Source: Clostridia bacterium | GTDB taxonomy: Bacteria; Bacillota_A; Clostridia; Christensenellales; Aristaeellaceae | Reading direction: 5' to 3' | DNA length: 64,000 nt | Assembly (NCBI GenBank): GCA_017464225.1 | Contig: JAFUDW010000093.1 | Span: 27,490-91,489, forward strand | Shown: positions 18,183-27,497 of the stretch, piece after piece | Layout of the letters: each line of letters starts with the position of its first letter | Position numbering within the stretch: the stretch's first letter is position 1 | Notes under the pieces: generated by a model | Told to the model about the DNA's origin: nothing | Seen by the model: the letters and a program-made list of their open reading frames with translations, nothing else | Databases searched by the model: none | Program-made: the position numbers and the translations under genes

Positions 18183-18221
18183 ATGCTGATGACCACCGCA
18201 TTGGCTCCACGCAAGGTTTGA
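18183..18221 (+). CDS. Putative 12-residue leader peptide of the MFS exporter
   Basis: ATG 18183 behind a strong GCAGGAGG site opens MLMTTALAPRKV and stops at TGA 18219-18221. Its GCTCCA (18204-18209) can pair with TGGAGC (18232-18237), and GCTCC is also complementary to GGAGC in the transporter's ribosome site (18308-18312). GAGGAT over the stop (18220-18225) pairs with ATCCTC (18260-18265), enclosing CCCCG/CGGGG. This is the arrangement of a translational attenuator of the kind that controls drug-efflux genes. No homologous leader is recognised; function is inference. Confidence 0.4.
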   Translation: MLMTTALAPRKV

Positions 18222-18321
18222 GGATACTGCATGGAGCGATGCCCCGAAAACGGGGATGAATCCTCGGACTTTGCGATTTTGGATCCATATTTTCGTTCGA
18301 TTTCAAAGGAGCAAAGTCAAA

Positions 18322-19596
18322 ATGAAAAAGAATACGCATGATCTCAAGCAATTTTACATCCTGTGGAGCACCCAGAGCCTTTCCCAGCTTGGTAGCAGCC
18401 TGACCAGCTTCTCACTGACGCTGTGGCTGTACCAGGCAAGCGGCTCGGCCCTGAAAACAGCCGCCCTATCGGTATGCTCCTATGCGCCTTACGTGCTGAT
18501 GAGCATCTTTGCCGGCGCGCTGAGCGACCGATGGGACAAGAAAAAAACCATGCTGGTCTGCGACGCCGTCGCCGCCTGCTGCACAGTGATCATTTTTGCA
18601 CTGCTGCGCTCCGGAAGCCTGCAGCCTTGGCATCTGTACGTGCTCAACGCCCTGGACGGGCTGATGAATACCGTTCAGAATCCGGCCAGCGAGGTAGCCG
18701 TGACCATGATCACGCCCAAGGAACGCTATCAGCAGACGGGCGGACTGCGGGCTTTTTCCAGATCGCTGAACACCATCCTGCATCCCGTATTGGCAACGGC
18801 GTTGTATTCCTTCGCCGGGATGAACGTGGTGATCGCGGCGGACCTGATCACCTTTTTCGTCGCGTTTTTCTCGCTGCTTTTCCTGATCAAAATACCGGGC
18901 GCGCCTGCCGATGGCGAAAAAAACGAATCAGTACTGGCCGCCGCCAGGGATGGCCTGCAGTGCCTCAGGCAGCATCGCCTGGTGCTGTGGCTGATTCTTT
19001 TCCTGGCCGGGGTGAACTTTGTGGCCTCCGCGTTTGACGCGGCGCTGCCCGCTTTTATCCTTCCCCGGGAAAACGGCGGCAGCATCGTTCTGGGCTGGAT
19101 CACCACCAGCAGCGGCCTTGCCATGCTGGCCGGAAGCCTGCTGGCCACCGCTCTGCCCGCGCCTAAAAACCGCGTGCGCGTGATCGTGCTCACGATGGCC
19201 TTTTCCCTGACAATAGAAAACCTTCTGATGCCGCTGATCAGATTTCCCGTCTTTTGGTGCCTTGCGCAGGTGATGGGATATCTGCCCGTCCCCTTGATGA
19301 ACACCAACCTGGACGTGATCGTCCGCAGTTCTATTCCGGAAAATATGCAGGGCCGGGTCTACTCCTGCCGGAACACCTTGCAGTTTTTCACGATCCCCCT
19401 GGGCTTGCTGCTGGGCGGATGGATGGTAGACGGTGTATTTGAGCCCTTCATGGCCGCTCCGGCCGGCGCGCCGCTGCGCGTCCTGTTCGGTACGGGAAAG
19501 GGCGCGGGCGCCGGACTTATGATCTTTCTGCTGGGGCTGCTGGGCGGAGCAATTTGCCTGATCTTCGGCAGGATCCTGAAAGGCTACCGCGCGTGA
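18322..19596 (+). CDS. MFS transporter (macrolide-efflux-like)
   Basis: About 424 residues with some 10-12 membrane helices. The N-terminal half reads LWSTQSLSQLGSSLTSFSL, then LYQASGSALKTAAL and the loop GALSDRWDKKKTMLVCD, typical of the MFS_3/MefA-like exporters. ATG 18322 follows AAAGGAG; the frame is open from 18256 but has no ribosome site there. A leader peptide and alternative stems precede it, which supports drug-inducible expression, but the substrate is unknown. A terminator with a UUCG loop follows, so this is a single-gene unit. Confidence 0.82.
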   Translation: MKKNTHDLKQFYILWSTQSLSQLGSSLTSFSLTLWLYQASGSALKTAALSVCSYAPYVLMSIFAGALSDRWDKKKTMLVCDAVAACCTVIIFALLRSGSLQPWHLYVLNALDGLMNTVQNPASEVAVTMITPKERYQQTGGLRAFSRSLNTILHPVLATALYSFAGMNVVIAADLITFFVAFFSLLFLIKIPGAPADGEKNESVLAAARDGLQCLRQHRLVLWLILFLAGVNFVASAFDAALPAFILPRENGGSIVLGWITTSSGLAMLAGSLLATALPAPKNRVRVIVLTMAFSLTIENLLMPLIRFPVFWCLAQVMGYLPVPLMNTNLDVIVRSSIPENMQGRVYSCRNTLQFFTIPLGLLLGGWMVDGVFEPFMAAPAGAPLRVLFGTGKGAGAGLMIFLLGLLGGAICLIFGRILKGYRA

Positions 19597-19624
19597 AGCG
19601 AAGCCGCAATACTCCAACGGATCG

Positions 19625-19650
19625 CGGCGTGACTTCGGTCACGCCGTTTT
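19625..19650 (+). terminator. Terminator after the MFS exporter
   Basis: CGGCGTGAC (19625-19633), TTCG tetraloop, GTCACGCCG (19638-19646), then TTTT. Nine perfect pairs. The rest of the gap to 19924 holds only the promoter at 19828-19856. Confidence 0.85.
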
Positions 19651-19827
19651 CTTTGTAAAAACAAAAGCAAACGCAGATCGCCCTATCCAGAAAATTGAAA
19701 AGAGTTTCGCCTCCAACGTCTTCAGCAAGGACCTTTTTTCTGCTTTTTTCAATACGAAATACGCTTGTCCCCGCCCGAAAGCAGGGAATCCCATCAAAAA
19801 ATCGAATATGCTTATCTGGGATTCAAA

Positions 19828-19856
19828 TTGCCTGTTTTATTCTTTCTCCCTACAAT
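19828..19856 (+). promoter_or_regulatory. Promoter of the symporter-dehydratase operon
   Basis: TTGCCT (19828-19833), 17 bases, TACAAT (19851-19856), about 70 bases before the symporter start. The spacer is T-rich. No clear operator is visible. Confidence 0.6.
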
Positions 19857-19924
19857 AATGGTATCAATCAAATCAACAGACGGCCCGAAACGCCGCCTGA
19901 CCGCAGCAAAGGGAGGAAGAAAAA

Positions 19925-21178
19925 GTGAAACGACTGAAAAAAGTGGGGCTGTTCACCTGGATACTGATCGGCTTCATCGCCGGCATCGTACTGGGCATCG
20001 CAGCTCCGGAAGCCGGCAAGGAACTCAAATTTCTGGGCACCATCCTGACCAACCTGCTGAACATGGTGGTTGTACCGCTGGTCATGAGCCTGCTGATCAC
20101 CGCCGCGGCCGACGTGGGCGATATGAAAAAGCTGGGCAAGCGCGCTGGGCGCACTTTCCTGATCTTCATGGTCACCACCGCCATCGCCATATTGATCGGT
20201 CTGGTGGTCGCCAACGTACTGGCCGTGGGCAAGGGCATCACCATCAGCCTGGAGGGCCTGTCCGCCGACAGCTCCAAGAAAATGAACATCCTGGACACCC
20301 TGCTTGGCATCATTCCCACCAACATCTTCTCCTCCATGAGCAGCGCCAATCTGCTGCAGTGCATCTTCTTCGCCCTGCTGTTTGGCTTTGCGCTGACGCT
20401 GATCCCCGAGGATAAAGGCCGCAGCACCGTGCAGAAGTTCTTCTCCGGCGTGGCGGAAGTGATGAAGAAGATCACCAACATCGTGCTGTGGTTCTCCCCC
20501 ATCGGCGTGTTCGGCCTGATGGCCTGGGTGGTTGGCACCTACGGTCTGGCCATCCTGGGACCCTATGCCAAGGCCATTGCCGCCGTTTACCTGGGCTGCA
20601 TCCTGCACGCACTGTTCACCCAGGCGGGTCTGATGATCGGCGGCATCTGCCACCGCAATCCCATCCGCTTTGTGAAGGAATACCTGCAAACCATCCTGTT
20701 CGCCGTTGCTACCTGCTCCAGCGTAGCCACCATTCCCCTGAACCTGAAAACCGCCAAGCGCATGGGCGCTGCTGACGATGTGGCCGATTTTGTGATCCCC
20801 TTCGGCGCTGTCATCAATATGGATGGCACCGCCATTTATGAAGCAGTGGCCGCCATCTTCGCCGCCCAGGTATTCGGCATTGATCTGAGTCTCACCCAGC
20901 AGATCATGATCATGCTGTCCGCTGTGCTTGCCTCCATCGGCACCGCCGGCGTGCCCGGCTCCGGCCTGATCATGCTGACGGTGGTGCTGAACGCCGCCGG
21001 CCTGCCGCTGGAAGCCGTGGGCCTGCTGGCGGGCGTGGATCGCTTCCTGAACATGGGCCGCATGATCCCCAACATCTTCGGCGATGGCGCCACCTCCTTG
21101 GTTGTGTCCAAGCTGGAAGGCAAGCTGGGGCCCATGATGACCGAAGAAGAATATAACCAAACCCACGAAGCTGCCTGA
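19925..21178 (+). CDS. Dicarboxylate/amino-acid:cation symporter (DAACS)
   Basis: 417 residues, eight membrane helices and two re-entrant loops expected for the family. Signatures seen are NMVVVPLVMSLLITAA near residue 45, a late FGAVINMDGTAIYE and GTAGVPGSGLIML. The family imports glutamate, C4-dicarboxylates, serine/threonine or related acids with Na+ or H+. The start follows GGGAGGAAGAAAAA. Sixteen bases downstream begins a hexonate-type dehydratase, so the cargo could be a hydroxy or sugar acid; that is inference. The pair is followed by a LysR regulator. Confidence 0.9.
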   Translation: MKRLKKVGLFTWILIGFIAGIVLGIAAPEAGKELKFLGTILTNLLNMVVVPLVMSLLITAAADVGDMKKLGKRAGRTFLIFMVTTAIAILIGLVVANVLAVGKGITISLEGLSADSSKKMNILDTLLGIIPTNIFSSMSSANLLQCIFFALLFGFALTLIPEDKGRSTVQKFFSGVAEVMKKITNIVLWFSPIGVFGLMAWVVGTYGLAILGPYAKAIAAVYLGCILHALFTQAGLMIGGICHRNPIRFVKEYLQTILFAVATCSSVATIPLNLKTAKRMGAADDVADFVIPFGAVINMDGTAIYEAVAAIFAAQVFGIDLSLTQQIMIMLSAVLASIGTAGVPGSGLIMLTVVLNAAGLPLEAVGLLAGVDRFLNMGRMIPNIFGDGATSLVVSKLEGKLGPMMTEEEYNQTHEAA

Positions 21179-21194
21179 ATAAAAGGAGAACGCC

Positions 21195-22706
21195 ATGAAC
21201 ATCAACGCATTGATGATGGATGTCACCGATAACGTTGTCACCTGTATGACCGAGATCGCCGCGGGCGAAACCGTATGCTATCGCAAGGGCAAGGAGCTCT
21301 GCACGATCACGGCGAAAAACGACATTCCCTATTGCCATAAGATCGCGCTGACCGATATCCCCAAGGGCGGCCAGGTGATCAAATACGGCGAAAGTCTGGG
21401 CGAAGTCTCCGAGGATATCACCGCGGGCCAGTGGGTGGCGGATCACAACCTGTTCAGCGTGCCCCGGGATTATGACAGCGAGCTGGCGGGCGAGGATTTC
21501 GTCATGTGCGCCAAGCAGTCCGAGGGCGCGCCGGACTTGAAGGGCTTCAAGTTCTGGGGCTATCGCCGGGCGGAAGGCCGCCCCGGCATCCGCAACCATG
21601 TGCTGATCCTGCCCACCTGCGCCTGCGGCAGCGAGAGCAGCCGCATCGTGGCCAGCCAGGTACGGGGCGCGGTGAACATCGTGTTCAACACCGGCTGCTC
21701 CGACGTGGCGGCCAACACCGAAATGAGCCAGAAGGTGCTCACCGGCTTCGCCTGCAATCCCAACGTGTATGGCGTGGTGATCATCGGCCTGGGCTGTGAG
21801 ACCGTGCCGCACATGAAGCTGAAGGAAAAGATCCAGAAGATGACCTCCAAGCCCGTGGTTTCCTTTGGCATCCAGGACGAGGGCGGCACGCTGAAAACCA
21901 TTGAAAAGGCCGTCCGCGCCGCCCGGGATATGGCGGCGGAAGCAGCCATGCAGCAGAAGGAGCTGTTTGACGTGTCCGAGTTCTTCCTGGGCATCGAGTG
22001 CGGCGGCTCCGACGCCACCTCCGGCATCGCCAGCAATCCCGCCGTAGGCGAGCTCAGCGATATCCTGGTGGATATGGGCGCTACCGTGATGATGAGCGAA
22101 TCCATTGAATGGATCGGCGGGGAACATGTGCTGGCCAAGCGGGCCGAAAACCGCAAGATCCAGCATCAGATCATCGAAGTCTGCCGGACATATGAGCAGC
22201 ATCTGACCGCAGCCGGACAGGATTGCCGCGCCGGTCAGCCTACGCCGGGCAACAAGGCGGGCGGCCTATCCACCCTGGATGAAAAGTCCCTGGGCTGCAT
22301 CCGAAAGGGCGGAACCAGGCCCATCGTGGAGGTGCTGGAACAGGCCAAACGGCCCACGAAGCGCGGAGCCGTCGTGATGGATACCGCCGGATACGATATC
22401 TCCTCCGTTACCTCCATGGTGGCCGCGGGATGCCAGGCGGTGATCTTCACCACCGGGCGCGGCACGCCCACCGGCAACGCCATTGTGCCCGTCCTCAAGG
22501 TCACGGCCAACGGCCGCACCTATCGGAAGATGGAGGACAACATGGACGCTGATCTGAGCGCCATCGTGCGGGGAGAGAAAACCTATCAGCAGATGGGACG
22601 GGAGATGGTAAAGAACATGGAGGATATCTGCAACGGCAAAATGACCAAAGCCGAGGCCTTCGGCTTCTCCGACGTGGCCGTGGATCATGTTTGCAGGTAC
22701 GTTTAA
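21195..22706 (+). CDS. UxaA/GarD-family dehydratase (altronate/galactarate type)
   Basis: 503 residues. An N-terminal SAF domain (about 10-95) is joined to the large dehydratase domain, which carries GYRRAEGRPGIRNHVLILPT, NTGCSDVAANTEMS, GLGCET, GIECGGSDATSG and the late TTGRGTPTGNAIVPVLKVTAN. Both UxaA parts are present in one chain, as in classic altronate dehydratase. These enzymes dehydrate sugar acids such as D-altronate using Fe2+ or Mn2+. The exact acid is not determinable; no other hexuronate genes are nearby. Start ATG 21195 follows AAAGGAG and lies 16 bases after the symporter stop. Confidence 0.88.
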   Translation: MNINALMMDVTDNVVTCMTEIAAGETVCYRKGKELCTITAKNDIPYCHKIALTDIPKGGQVIKYGESLGEVSEDITAGQWVADHNLFSVPRDYDSELAGEDFVMCAKQSEGAPDLKGFKFWGYRRAEGRPGIRNHVLILPTCACGSESSRIVASQVRGAVNIVFNTGCSDVAANTEMSQKVLTGFACNPNVYGVVIIGLGCETVPHMKLKEKIQKMTSKPVVSFGIQDEGGTLKTIEKAVRAARDMAAEAAMQQKELFDVSEFFLGIECGGSDATSGIASNPAVGELSDILVDMGATVMMSESIEWIGGEHVLAKRAENRKIQHQIIEVCRTYEQHLTAAGQDCRAGQPTPGNKAGGLSTLDEKSLGCIRKGGTRPIVEVLEQAKRPTKRGAVVMDTAGYDISSVTSMVAAGCQAVIFTTGRGTPTGNAIVPVLKVTANGRTYRKMEDNMDADLSAIVRGEKTYQQMGREMVKNMEDICNGKMTKAEAFGFSDVAVDHVCRYV

Positions 22707-22724
22707 AAGAGCGCGTATGATTCA

Positions 22725-22766
22725 GGGGATGCCGCCCGTTGAACGGCATCCCCGCTTCGTGTTTTT
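22725..22766 (+). terminator. Terminator after the UxaA-type gene
   Basis: GGGGATGCCG (22725-22734) pairs with CGGCATCCCC (22744-22753), ten perfect pairs, followed after nine bases by GTTTTT. The LysR ribosome site begins shortly after, so the regulator may rely on read-through or its own promoter. Confidence 0.7.
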
Positions 22767-22790
22767 GGCAGGTGAATATGGAGGAGATTG

Positions 22791-23729
22791 ATGATGAAAG
22801 ACATGGATATGGTCTATGCGATCTATCAATACGGTTCATTTTCCAAGGCTGCGGATGAGCTGTATGTCGGCCAATCGTCGCTGAGCATGGCCATCCAGCG
22901 GATCGAGAACGAGCTGGGCATGCCGCTCTTCGACCGCAAGCATCACCCGATTCAGCTGACCGAGGCGGGAAAGGCGTATATCCGATTCTATCGGAAGGTA
23001 AAGCCGGAAGAGGAGAACATGCTGTCCCTCATCCGCGATCTGTCCGAGCTGAAAGCAGGCGCGTTTGCCCTGGGCGGCACCCATTATTTGCTGTCCTATA
23101 TCATGCAGGACAGCATTTGCCGTTTCGCGCAGCAGTATCCTCAGGTGGAGCTGCGCATCGTGGAGGCGCAGTCCAGTCGCTTCAAGGACTTATTGGCTGA
23201 TTGCAAAATCGATCTGTGCCTGATGTGCTATGTGGACGACCCCGGCCTGCAATCCATCGGCCACGCCTTCTATGACGAGCTTTTTCTCGCTGTGCCGAAG
23301 CGCTTCGGGGAGGAGCTGCGCCTTCCGGACAATTACCTGACGCCCGAAGAAATCAGCTCGGGAGGCTTCGCTGCATACGATCACTATTTTGAAACCGCGT
23401 TTATGGAAAAGCTGCCCTTCCTGCAGCTTTCGCCAGGCAACAATCTGTTCTCCCGCAGCGAAATGATCTTCCAACAGATCGAACGCCGCCCGGCAAAAAT
23501 ATGGAGCGTGCAGCAGTTTGTCACAGCCTATAATCTGGCCGACGCAGGGCTTGGCTGCACGCTGACAAGCGCGCATATGATCCAAGGGATGAAAAAGGAA
23601 AATCTGGTGTATTATACCCTGCCGTCCTCCCTGATGAAGCGGGATTTTCACTTTGTGACCCGGAAGGACGCCTACATTTCCAAAGCGATCCGATCCTTTT
23701 GCGCCATATTTTCTGAAAACAAAAACTAA
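22791..23729 (+). CDS. LysR-family transcriptional regulator
   Basis: About 312 residues. The N-terminal winged helix (1-60) reads DMVYAIYQYGSFSKAADELYV, then SSLSMAIQRIENELGMPLFDR, the standard LysR DNA-binding pattern. The rest is a periplasmic-binding-like effector domain. ATG 22791 and ATG 22794 are equally usable behind GGAGGAG (22780-22786). It is encoded just after the DAACS symporter and the UxaA-type dehydratase on the same strand, and is the obvious candidate to control them in response to the imported acid; LysR proteins usually act with a small-molecule co-inducer. Confidence 0.9.
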   Translation: MMKDMDMVYAIYQYGSFSKAADELYVGQSSLSMAIQRIENELGMPLFDRKHHPIQLTEAGKAYIRFYRKVKPEEENMLSLIRDLSELKAGAFALGGTHYLLSYIMQDSICRFAQQYPQVELRIVEAQSSRFKDLLADCKIDLCLMCYVDDPGLQSIGHAFYDELFLAVPKRFGEELRLPDNYLTPEEISSGGFAAYDHYFETAFMEKLPFLQLSPGNNLFSRSEMIFQQIERRPAKIWSVQQFVTAYNLADAGLGCTLTSAHMIQGMKKENLVYYTLPSSLMKRDFHFVTRKDAYISKAIRSFCAIFSENKN

Positions 23730-23831
23730 TGTCCTTTCCTCCCCAAACAGAGAATGAAGCGGAGATACGATAAGGGCCTCCGCGTCCAGGGCCTTCCGGC
23801 CCGCTTACGATGATATAAGCATCTGTATAAA
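23730..23831. repeat. Short fragment of the GC-rich intergenic module
   Basis: The stretch GGGCCTCCGCGTCCAGGGCC (about 23773-23792) plus TTCCGGCCCGCTTAC resembles parts of the modules flanking the two structured repeats (around 5455-5480 and 6030-6090). The match is short and judged by eye. No gene is visible. Confidence 0.3.
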
Positions 23832-23884
23832 GCACCGGCCGATGGCATCACCGTTTTGATCATGCCATCGGCCGGTGCGTTGTT
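23832..23884. terminator. Bidirectional terminator between lysR and leuS
   Basis: A 17-pair perfect stem: GCACCGGCCGATGGCAT (23832-23848) with its complement at 23862-23878 and a 13-base loop. GTTGTTTT follows on the plus strand and TTTATACAG on the minus strand, so it can end both convergent transcripts. Confidence 0.85.
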
Positions 23885-23937
23885 TTCCACATCGCCGGCT
23901 GCGTCCGTATGCTGGGAGCCGACGGTTTTCGCGCTGA

Positions 23938-26454
23938 TTACTTGACCACGATATTCAGCAGCCTGCCGGGAACGAAAATGAATTTGACGATCTGCTTATC
24001 GCCCACGGCCTTGACCACGTCGGGATGATCGCGCAGGGTATCGGCCTGCTCGCGGGTCAGTCCGGCGGGCACCATGATGCGGCCGCGGATCTTGCCGTTG
24101 ATCTGAATGGCGATCTCCACCTCATCCTTGACCATGGCGGCCTCGTCGTACTGAGGCCAGGGCTGGGTATAGATGGGCGTGCCAAAGCCGTTCAGCTCCC
24201 ACAGCTCCTCGGTAACATGAGGCGCCACGGGGTTCAGCAGCAGCAGCAGGGTCTTGTATTCGCCCCGGGTAACGCTTCCCTTTTTGACCAGTTCGTTGAC
24301 CAGCGTCATCATCTGGGCAATGGCAGTATTGAATTTCAGCGTATCGTAATCCTCGCTGACCTTCTTGATGGTGGCATGCACGCTGGCCTTCATATCCTGG
24401 CTCATACCCTCCTCATCGGTGAGCGAAGCCTGGAGACGCCATACGCGCTCGATGAATTTGCGGCAGCCCGCCGCGCCGGTGGTGCTCCAGGGAATGGCCT
24501 GATCAAAGGCGCCCATGAACATCTCGTACATGCGGAAAGCGTCGGCGCCGATCTCGGCCACCACTTCATCAGGATTCACCACATTGCCGCGGGATTTGGA
24601 CATTTTTTCAATGATGGGTTTGCCGTTTTCATCCAGCTTCAGGATGGGATTTCCATTTTCATCCAGCTTGGGATGCACGTTTCCGTTTTCATCGGTCTCG
24701 GTCTCATACCCGTAAGCCAATACCATGCCGTGGCTGGTGCGCTTCTTGTAGGGCTCGCTGACCGGGCTGACGCCGATATCGTTCAGGAACTGGTTCCAGA
24801 AACGACTGTAAAGCAAATGCAGGGTGGTATGCTCCATGCCGCCGTTGTACCAATCCACGGGCATCCAGTATTCCAGCGCTTCCTTGGCAGCCAGGGCCAT
24901 ATCGTTCTTCGGATCGCAGTAGCGCAGGAAGTACCAGCTGCTGCCGGCCCACTGGGGCATGGTATCGGTTTCGCGCTTGGCGTCGCCGCCGCACTTGGGG
25001 CACATGCAGTTCACCCGGTCGGTGATCTTGGAAAGCGGGGACTCTCCGGTCTCGGTGGGCTCGTAGTTCTTCACATCGGGCAGCAGCAGGGGCAGATCCT
25101 TTTCATCCAGGGGCACCATGCCGCACTGGGGGCAATGCACGATGGGGATGGGCTCGCCCCAATAACGCTGGCGGGCGAACACCCAATCGCGCAGCTTATA
25201 ATTGATCTTGCGCTCGCCAAAGCCATGCTCGATGGCGTATTCGATGGCGGCCTTTTTCGCCTCGGCCACCGTCATGCCGTTCATAAAGCCGGAATTGACC
25301 ATGGTGCCGGCGGAAACATCGGGATAGCATTCCTCCTGCACGTCCCTGCCGCCCGCAACGACTTCCACGATGGGCAGATTGAACTTCTTGGCAAAATCCC
25401 AGTCGCGTTCGTCATGGGCGGGCACGGCCATGATGGCGCCTGTGCCATAGGTCATCAGCACATAATCGCTGATCCAGATGGGGATGGATTTGCCCGTCAT
25501 GGGGTTGATGGCGCGCAGGCCGTCGATCTCCACGCCGGTTTTATCCTTATTGATCTCGGTGCGCTCAAAATCGCTCTTGCGCGCGGCAGCGGCGCGGTAT
25601 TCCATCAGCGCGTCATAATTTTTGATCTGATCCTTGTATTTTTCAATATAGGGATGCTCGGGCGAAAGCACCATATAGGTAGCGCCAAACAGCGTATCCA
25701 CGCGGGTGGTGAACACGCGCAGCTTGTCCTGGGTACCCTCCAGCTGGAAGTCCACTTCGCTGCCCTCGCTGCGGCCGATCCAGTTGCGCTGGCTGGTTTT
25801 GACCCGCTCAATGAAGTCCACCTCGTCCAGGCCATCCAGCAGTTTCTGGGCGTACGCGGTGATCTTCAGCATCCACTGGCTCTGCTGCTTGTGCACCACC
25901 GGGCTGCCGCAGCGCTCGCAGACGCCCTCCACCACTTCCTCGTTGGCCAGCACGCATTTGCAGCCCGTGCACCAGTTGACGGGCATCTCCCGCTTATAGG
26001 CCAGGCCGCGCTTGAACATCTGCAGGAAGATCCACTGCGTCCACTTATAGTAATTGGGATCGGTGGTATCCACCTCGCGGTCGTAATCGAAGGAGAAGCC
26101 CAGCATTTGCAGCTGATCGCGGAAGTGATTGATATTCTTCTTGGTCACTTCGGCGGGATGCACATGATTTTTGATGGCATAGTTTTCGGTGGGCAGACCG
26201 AAAGCGTCCCAGCCGATGGGATGCAATACGTTATAGCCCTGCATGCGGCGCTTGCGGGCCACGATATCCAGCGCGGTATAGGGACGGGGATGGCCCACGT
26301 GCAGGCCCTGGCCCGAAGGATACGGGAACTCGATCAGGGTATAATACTTGGGCTTGGTGTAATCGTTGCTGGCGGCAAAGGCCTTGTTATCCGCCCATAC
26401 CTTCTGCCACTTCTTTTCGATCTTCGCCGGTTCGTAGATAGGGATCTCGCGCAT
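23938..26454 (-). CDS. leuS: Leucyl-tRNA synthetase
   Basis: About 838 residues. Class I signatures: [16 protein letters not shown] (HIGH motif as HVGH) near residues 40-55 and KMSKSRGN in the last third. Zinc-knuckle cysteines are seen in CTGCKC...CERC and CPQC/CPKC. The editing-domain segment [21 protein letters not shown] is intact. It charges tRNA-Leu in the cytoplasm. The start at 26454 follows GAAGGAGGAC; an open ATG at 26475 lies before that site. A T-box leader upstream indicates control by uncharged tRNA-Leu. Confidence 0.97.
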   Translation of the reverse strand: MREIPIYEPAKIEKKWQKVWADNKAFAASNDYTKPKYYTLIEFPYPSGQGLHVGHPRPYTALDIVARKRRMQGYNVLHPIGWDAFGLPTENYAIKNHVHPAEVTKKNINHFRDQLQMLGFSFDYDREVDTTDPNYYKWTQWIFLQMFKRGLAYKREMPVNWCTGCKCVLANEEVVEGVCERCGSPVVHKQQSQWMLKITAYAQKLLDGLDEVDFIERVKTSQRNWIGRSEGSEVDFQLEGTQDKLRVFTTRVDTLFGATYMVLSPEHPYIEKYKDQIKNYDALMEYRAAAARKSDFERTEINKDKTGVEIDGLRAINPMTGKSIPIWISDYVLMTYGTGAIMAVPAHDERDWDFAKKFNLPIVEVVAGGRDVQEECYPDVSAGTMVNSGFMNGMTVAEAKKAAIEYAIEHGFGERKINYKLRDWVFARQRYWGEPIPIVHCPQCGMVPLDEKDLPLLLPDVKNYEPTETGESPLSKITDRVNCMCPKCGGDAKRETDTMPQWAGSSWYFLRYCDPKNDMALAAKEALEYWMPVDWYNGGMEHTTLHLLYSRFWNQFLNDIGVSPVSEPYKKRTSHGMVLAYGYETETDENGNVHPKLDENGNPILKLDENGKPIIEKMSKSRGNVVNPDEVVAEIGADAFRMYEMFMGAFDQAIPWSTTGAAGCRKFIERVWRLQASLTDEEGMSQDMKASVHATIKKVSEDYDTLKFNTAIAQMMTLVNELVKKGSVTRGEYKTLLLLLNPVAPHVTEELWELNGFGTPIYTQPWPQYDEAAMVKDEVEIAIQINGKIRGRIMVPAGLTREQADTLRDHPDVVKAVGDKQIVKFIFVPGRLLNIVVK

Positions 26455-26466
26455 TTTGTCCTCCTT

Positions 26467-26511
26467 CAAAATCAATACAGCCGTCCCGTCCTACAAAGAC
26501 GAAACGGCTGT
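26467..26511 (-). terminator. T-box intrinsic terminator before leuS
   Basis: On the minus strand ACAGCCGT (26511-26504) pairs with ACGGCTGT (26484-26477), followed by ATTGATTTT. It directly follows the T-box sequence, and would be replaced by an antiterminator when uncharged tRNA binds. Confidence 0.75.
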
Positions 26512-26715
26512 TTCGCGGTACCACTTTGCTTGCGGCTTTCGCCGCCCCTCAAACGCGCTGTAACGGGCGCGCCCGCGGCGCTTACCCGGGGCGAAAACCC
26601 TTTCAGCGCCAAAGCTCCGGAGCGAGCGGCCCGCCTCTCCCCCTCCGCGCTTTCACCCTCCGCGCGGCTCTCTGAACGGGTAGAAACTGGCGTTCTCCTT
26701 CTTGGCTGTATAACA
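26467..26715 (-). promoter_or_regulatory. T-box riboswitch leader (tRNA-Leu) of leuS
   Basis: The minus strand carries AAAGTGGTACCGCG (26527-26514), the conserved T-box that pairs with the tRNA acceptor end. Upstream is a stem I with the AG-bulge sequence CAGAGAG and the apical GGGTGAAAG. CTC (Leu) triplets occur in CGCTCGCTCC after the apical region, suitable as specifier, though I cannot fix which one. The leader is unusually GC-rich. Below it lies the intrinsic terminator. Position upstream of leuS confirms the amino acid. Confidence 0.85.
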
Positions 26716-26721
26716 GGAAAT

Positions 26722-26750
26722 ATTATAGTTGAAAGGGGAGGATTTGTAAA
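26722..26750 (-). promoter_or_regulatory. Promoter of the leuS T-box transcript
   Basis: On the minus strand TTTACA (26750-26745), 17 bases, TATAAT (26727-26722). Transcription would start near 26715, just before stem I of the T-box. Confidence 0.8.
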
Positions 26751-26771
26751 GGATTTTTTATCGATTTACTC

Positions 26772-27416
26772 TTATTTCCCCGTCAGGATCCACATGGCCG
26801 GGCGGACGCCGTTGATGTTTTTATAGCCCTTGTCCGGATGGGTGCTCACGTCGCGGCCCGAGGCGAACACCCAGGAAATATTGTTGGTCTTGCCGCGGGT
26901 GCGCAGCCACCAGCTGCAGCGGCCGTTTTCGTTATACAGTCCGGTATCCAGGGCGTGCTGGGTGGGGATGCCCTTTCTCCAGGCAAAGCCGTCGTGCAGG
27001 TAGTTTTCTATGGCCTGGCTGCGGTTCATGAGGAAAATATAATCATATTCCTCGTTGGTCTTAGTGCTCATGATCAGCGCGCGCTCCTCATCGGAAAAAG
27101 CGCCGTAATAAAAATCGCCGTTCAGCCAGGCGCGCAGCGAGCACTCCTCCCAGGTCACCTTATCCTTGTTTTCATGATAGGGAATGCCCTCCAGGATATA
27201 CCGGCTGATGACGAAGGCGGCGCCGTTCGCCTTTTGCAGCACGATCCACTCAATGGGCTGATCCTCCGCCCCCTCCTGGGGATACTCGCCCAGGGTGATC
27301 ACGTTGCCCACCCGGGCGTCCGCGATATCCGCGATCTGGTATTCCTCGGCAAGTCCGGCAGCGCAGGCCAGGCACAAAAGCATGACGACAAGGCAGAAAG
27401 CAGCGATCCGCTTCAT
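26772..27416 (-). CDS. Secreted DUF6273-type protein
   Basis: About 214 residues. Residues 1-24 are a signal peptide (KKMKR-hydrophobic-ACAAGLA before EEYQ). The mature part has the DUF6273 pattern: GNVITLGEYPQEG, DQPIEWIVL, WEECSLRAWLNGDFY, SWWLRTRG and GVRPAMWI. These domains occur in surface and secreted proteins of gut Firmicutes; their function is unknown. The start at 27416 has GGAAAGGA at suitable distance; the frame is open further up without a better site. It has its own promoter (27469-27497) and no obvious operon partner. Confidence 0.8.
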   Translation of the reverse strand: MKRIAAFCLVVMLLCLACAAGLAEEYQIADIADARVGNVITLGEYPQEGAEDQPIEWIVLQKANGAAFVISRYILEGIPYHENKDKVTWEECSLRAWLNGDFYYGAFSDEERALIMSTKTNEEYDYIFLMNRSQAIENYLHDGFAWRKGIPTQHALDTGLYNENGRCSWWLRTRGKTNNISWVFASGRDVSTHPDKGYKNINGVRPAMWILTGK

Positions 27417-27468
27417 TTTTTTCATTTCCTTTCCCGGTTTCTCTCGCGTGATAATCAATTCTTATTAA

Positions 27469-27497
27469 AATATAGCAAAGATCGACGCCGCTGTCAA
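27469..27497 (-). promoter_or_regulatory. Promoter of the DUF6273 gene
   Basis: On the minus strand TTGACA (27497-27492), 17 bases, TATATT (27474-27469). It is a near-consensus sigma-A promoter some 55 bases before the start codon. Confidence 0.8.

Noticed and set aside
24025..26826. A 933-codon open frame on the plus strand
   Set aside because: It is antisense to leuS and its T-box leader. leuS has all catalytic motifs and a proper start, so this frame is a by-product.
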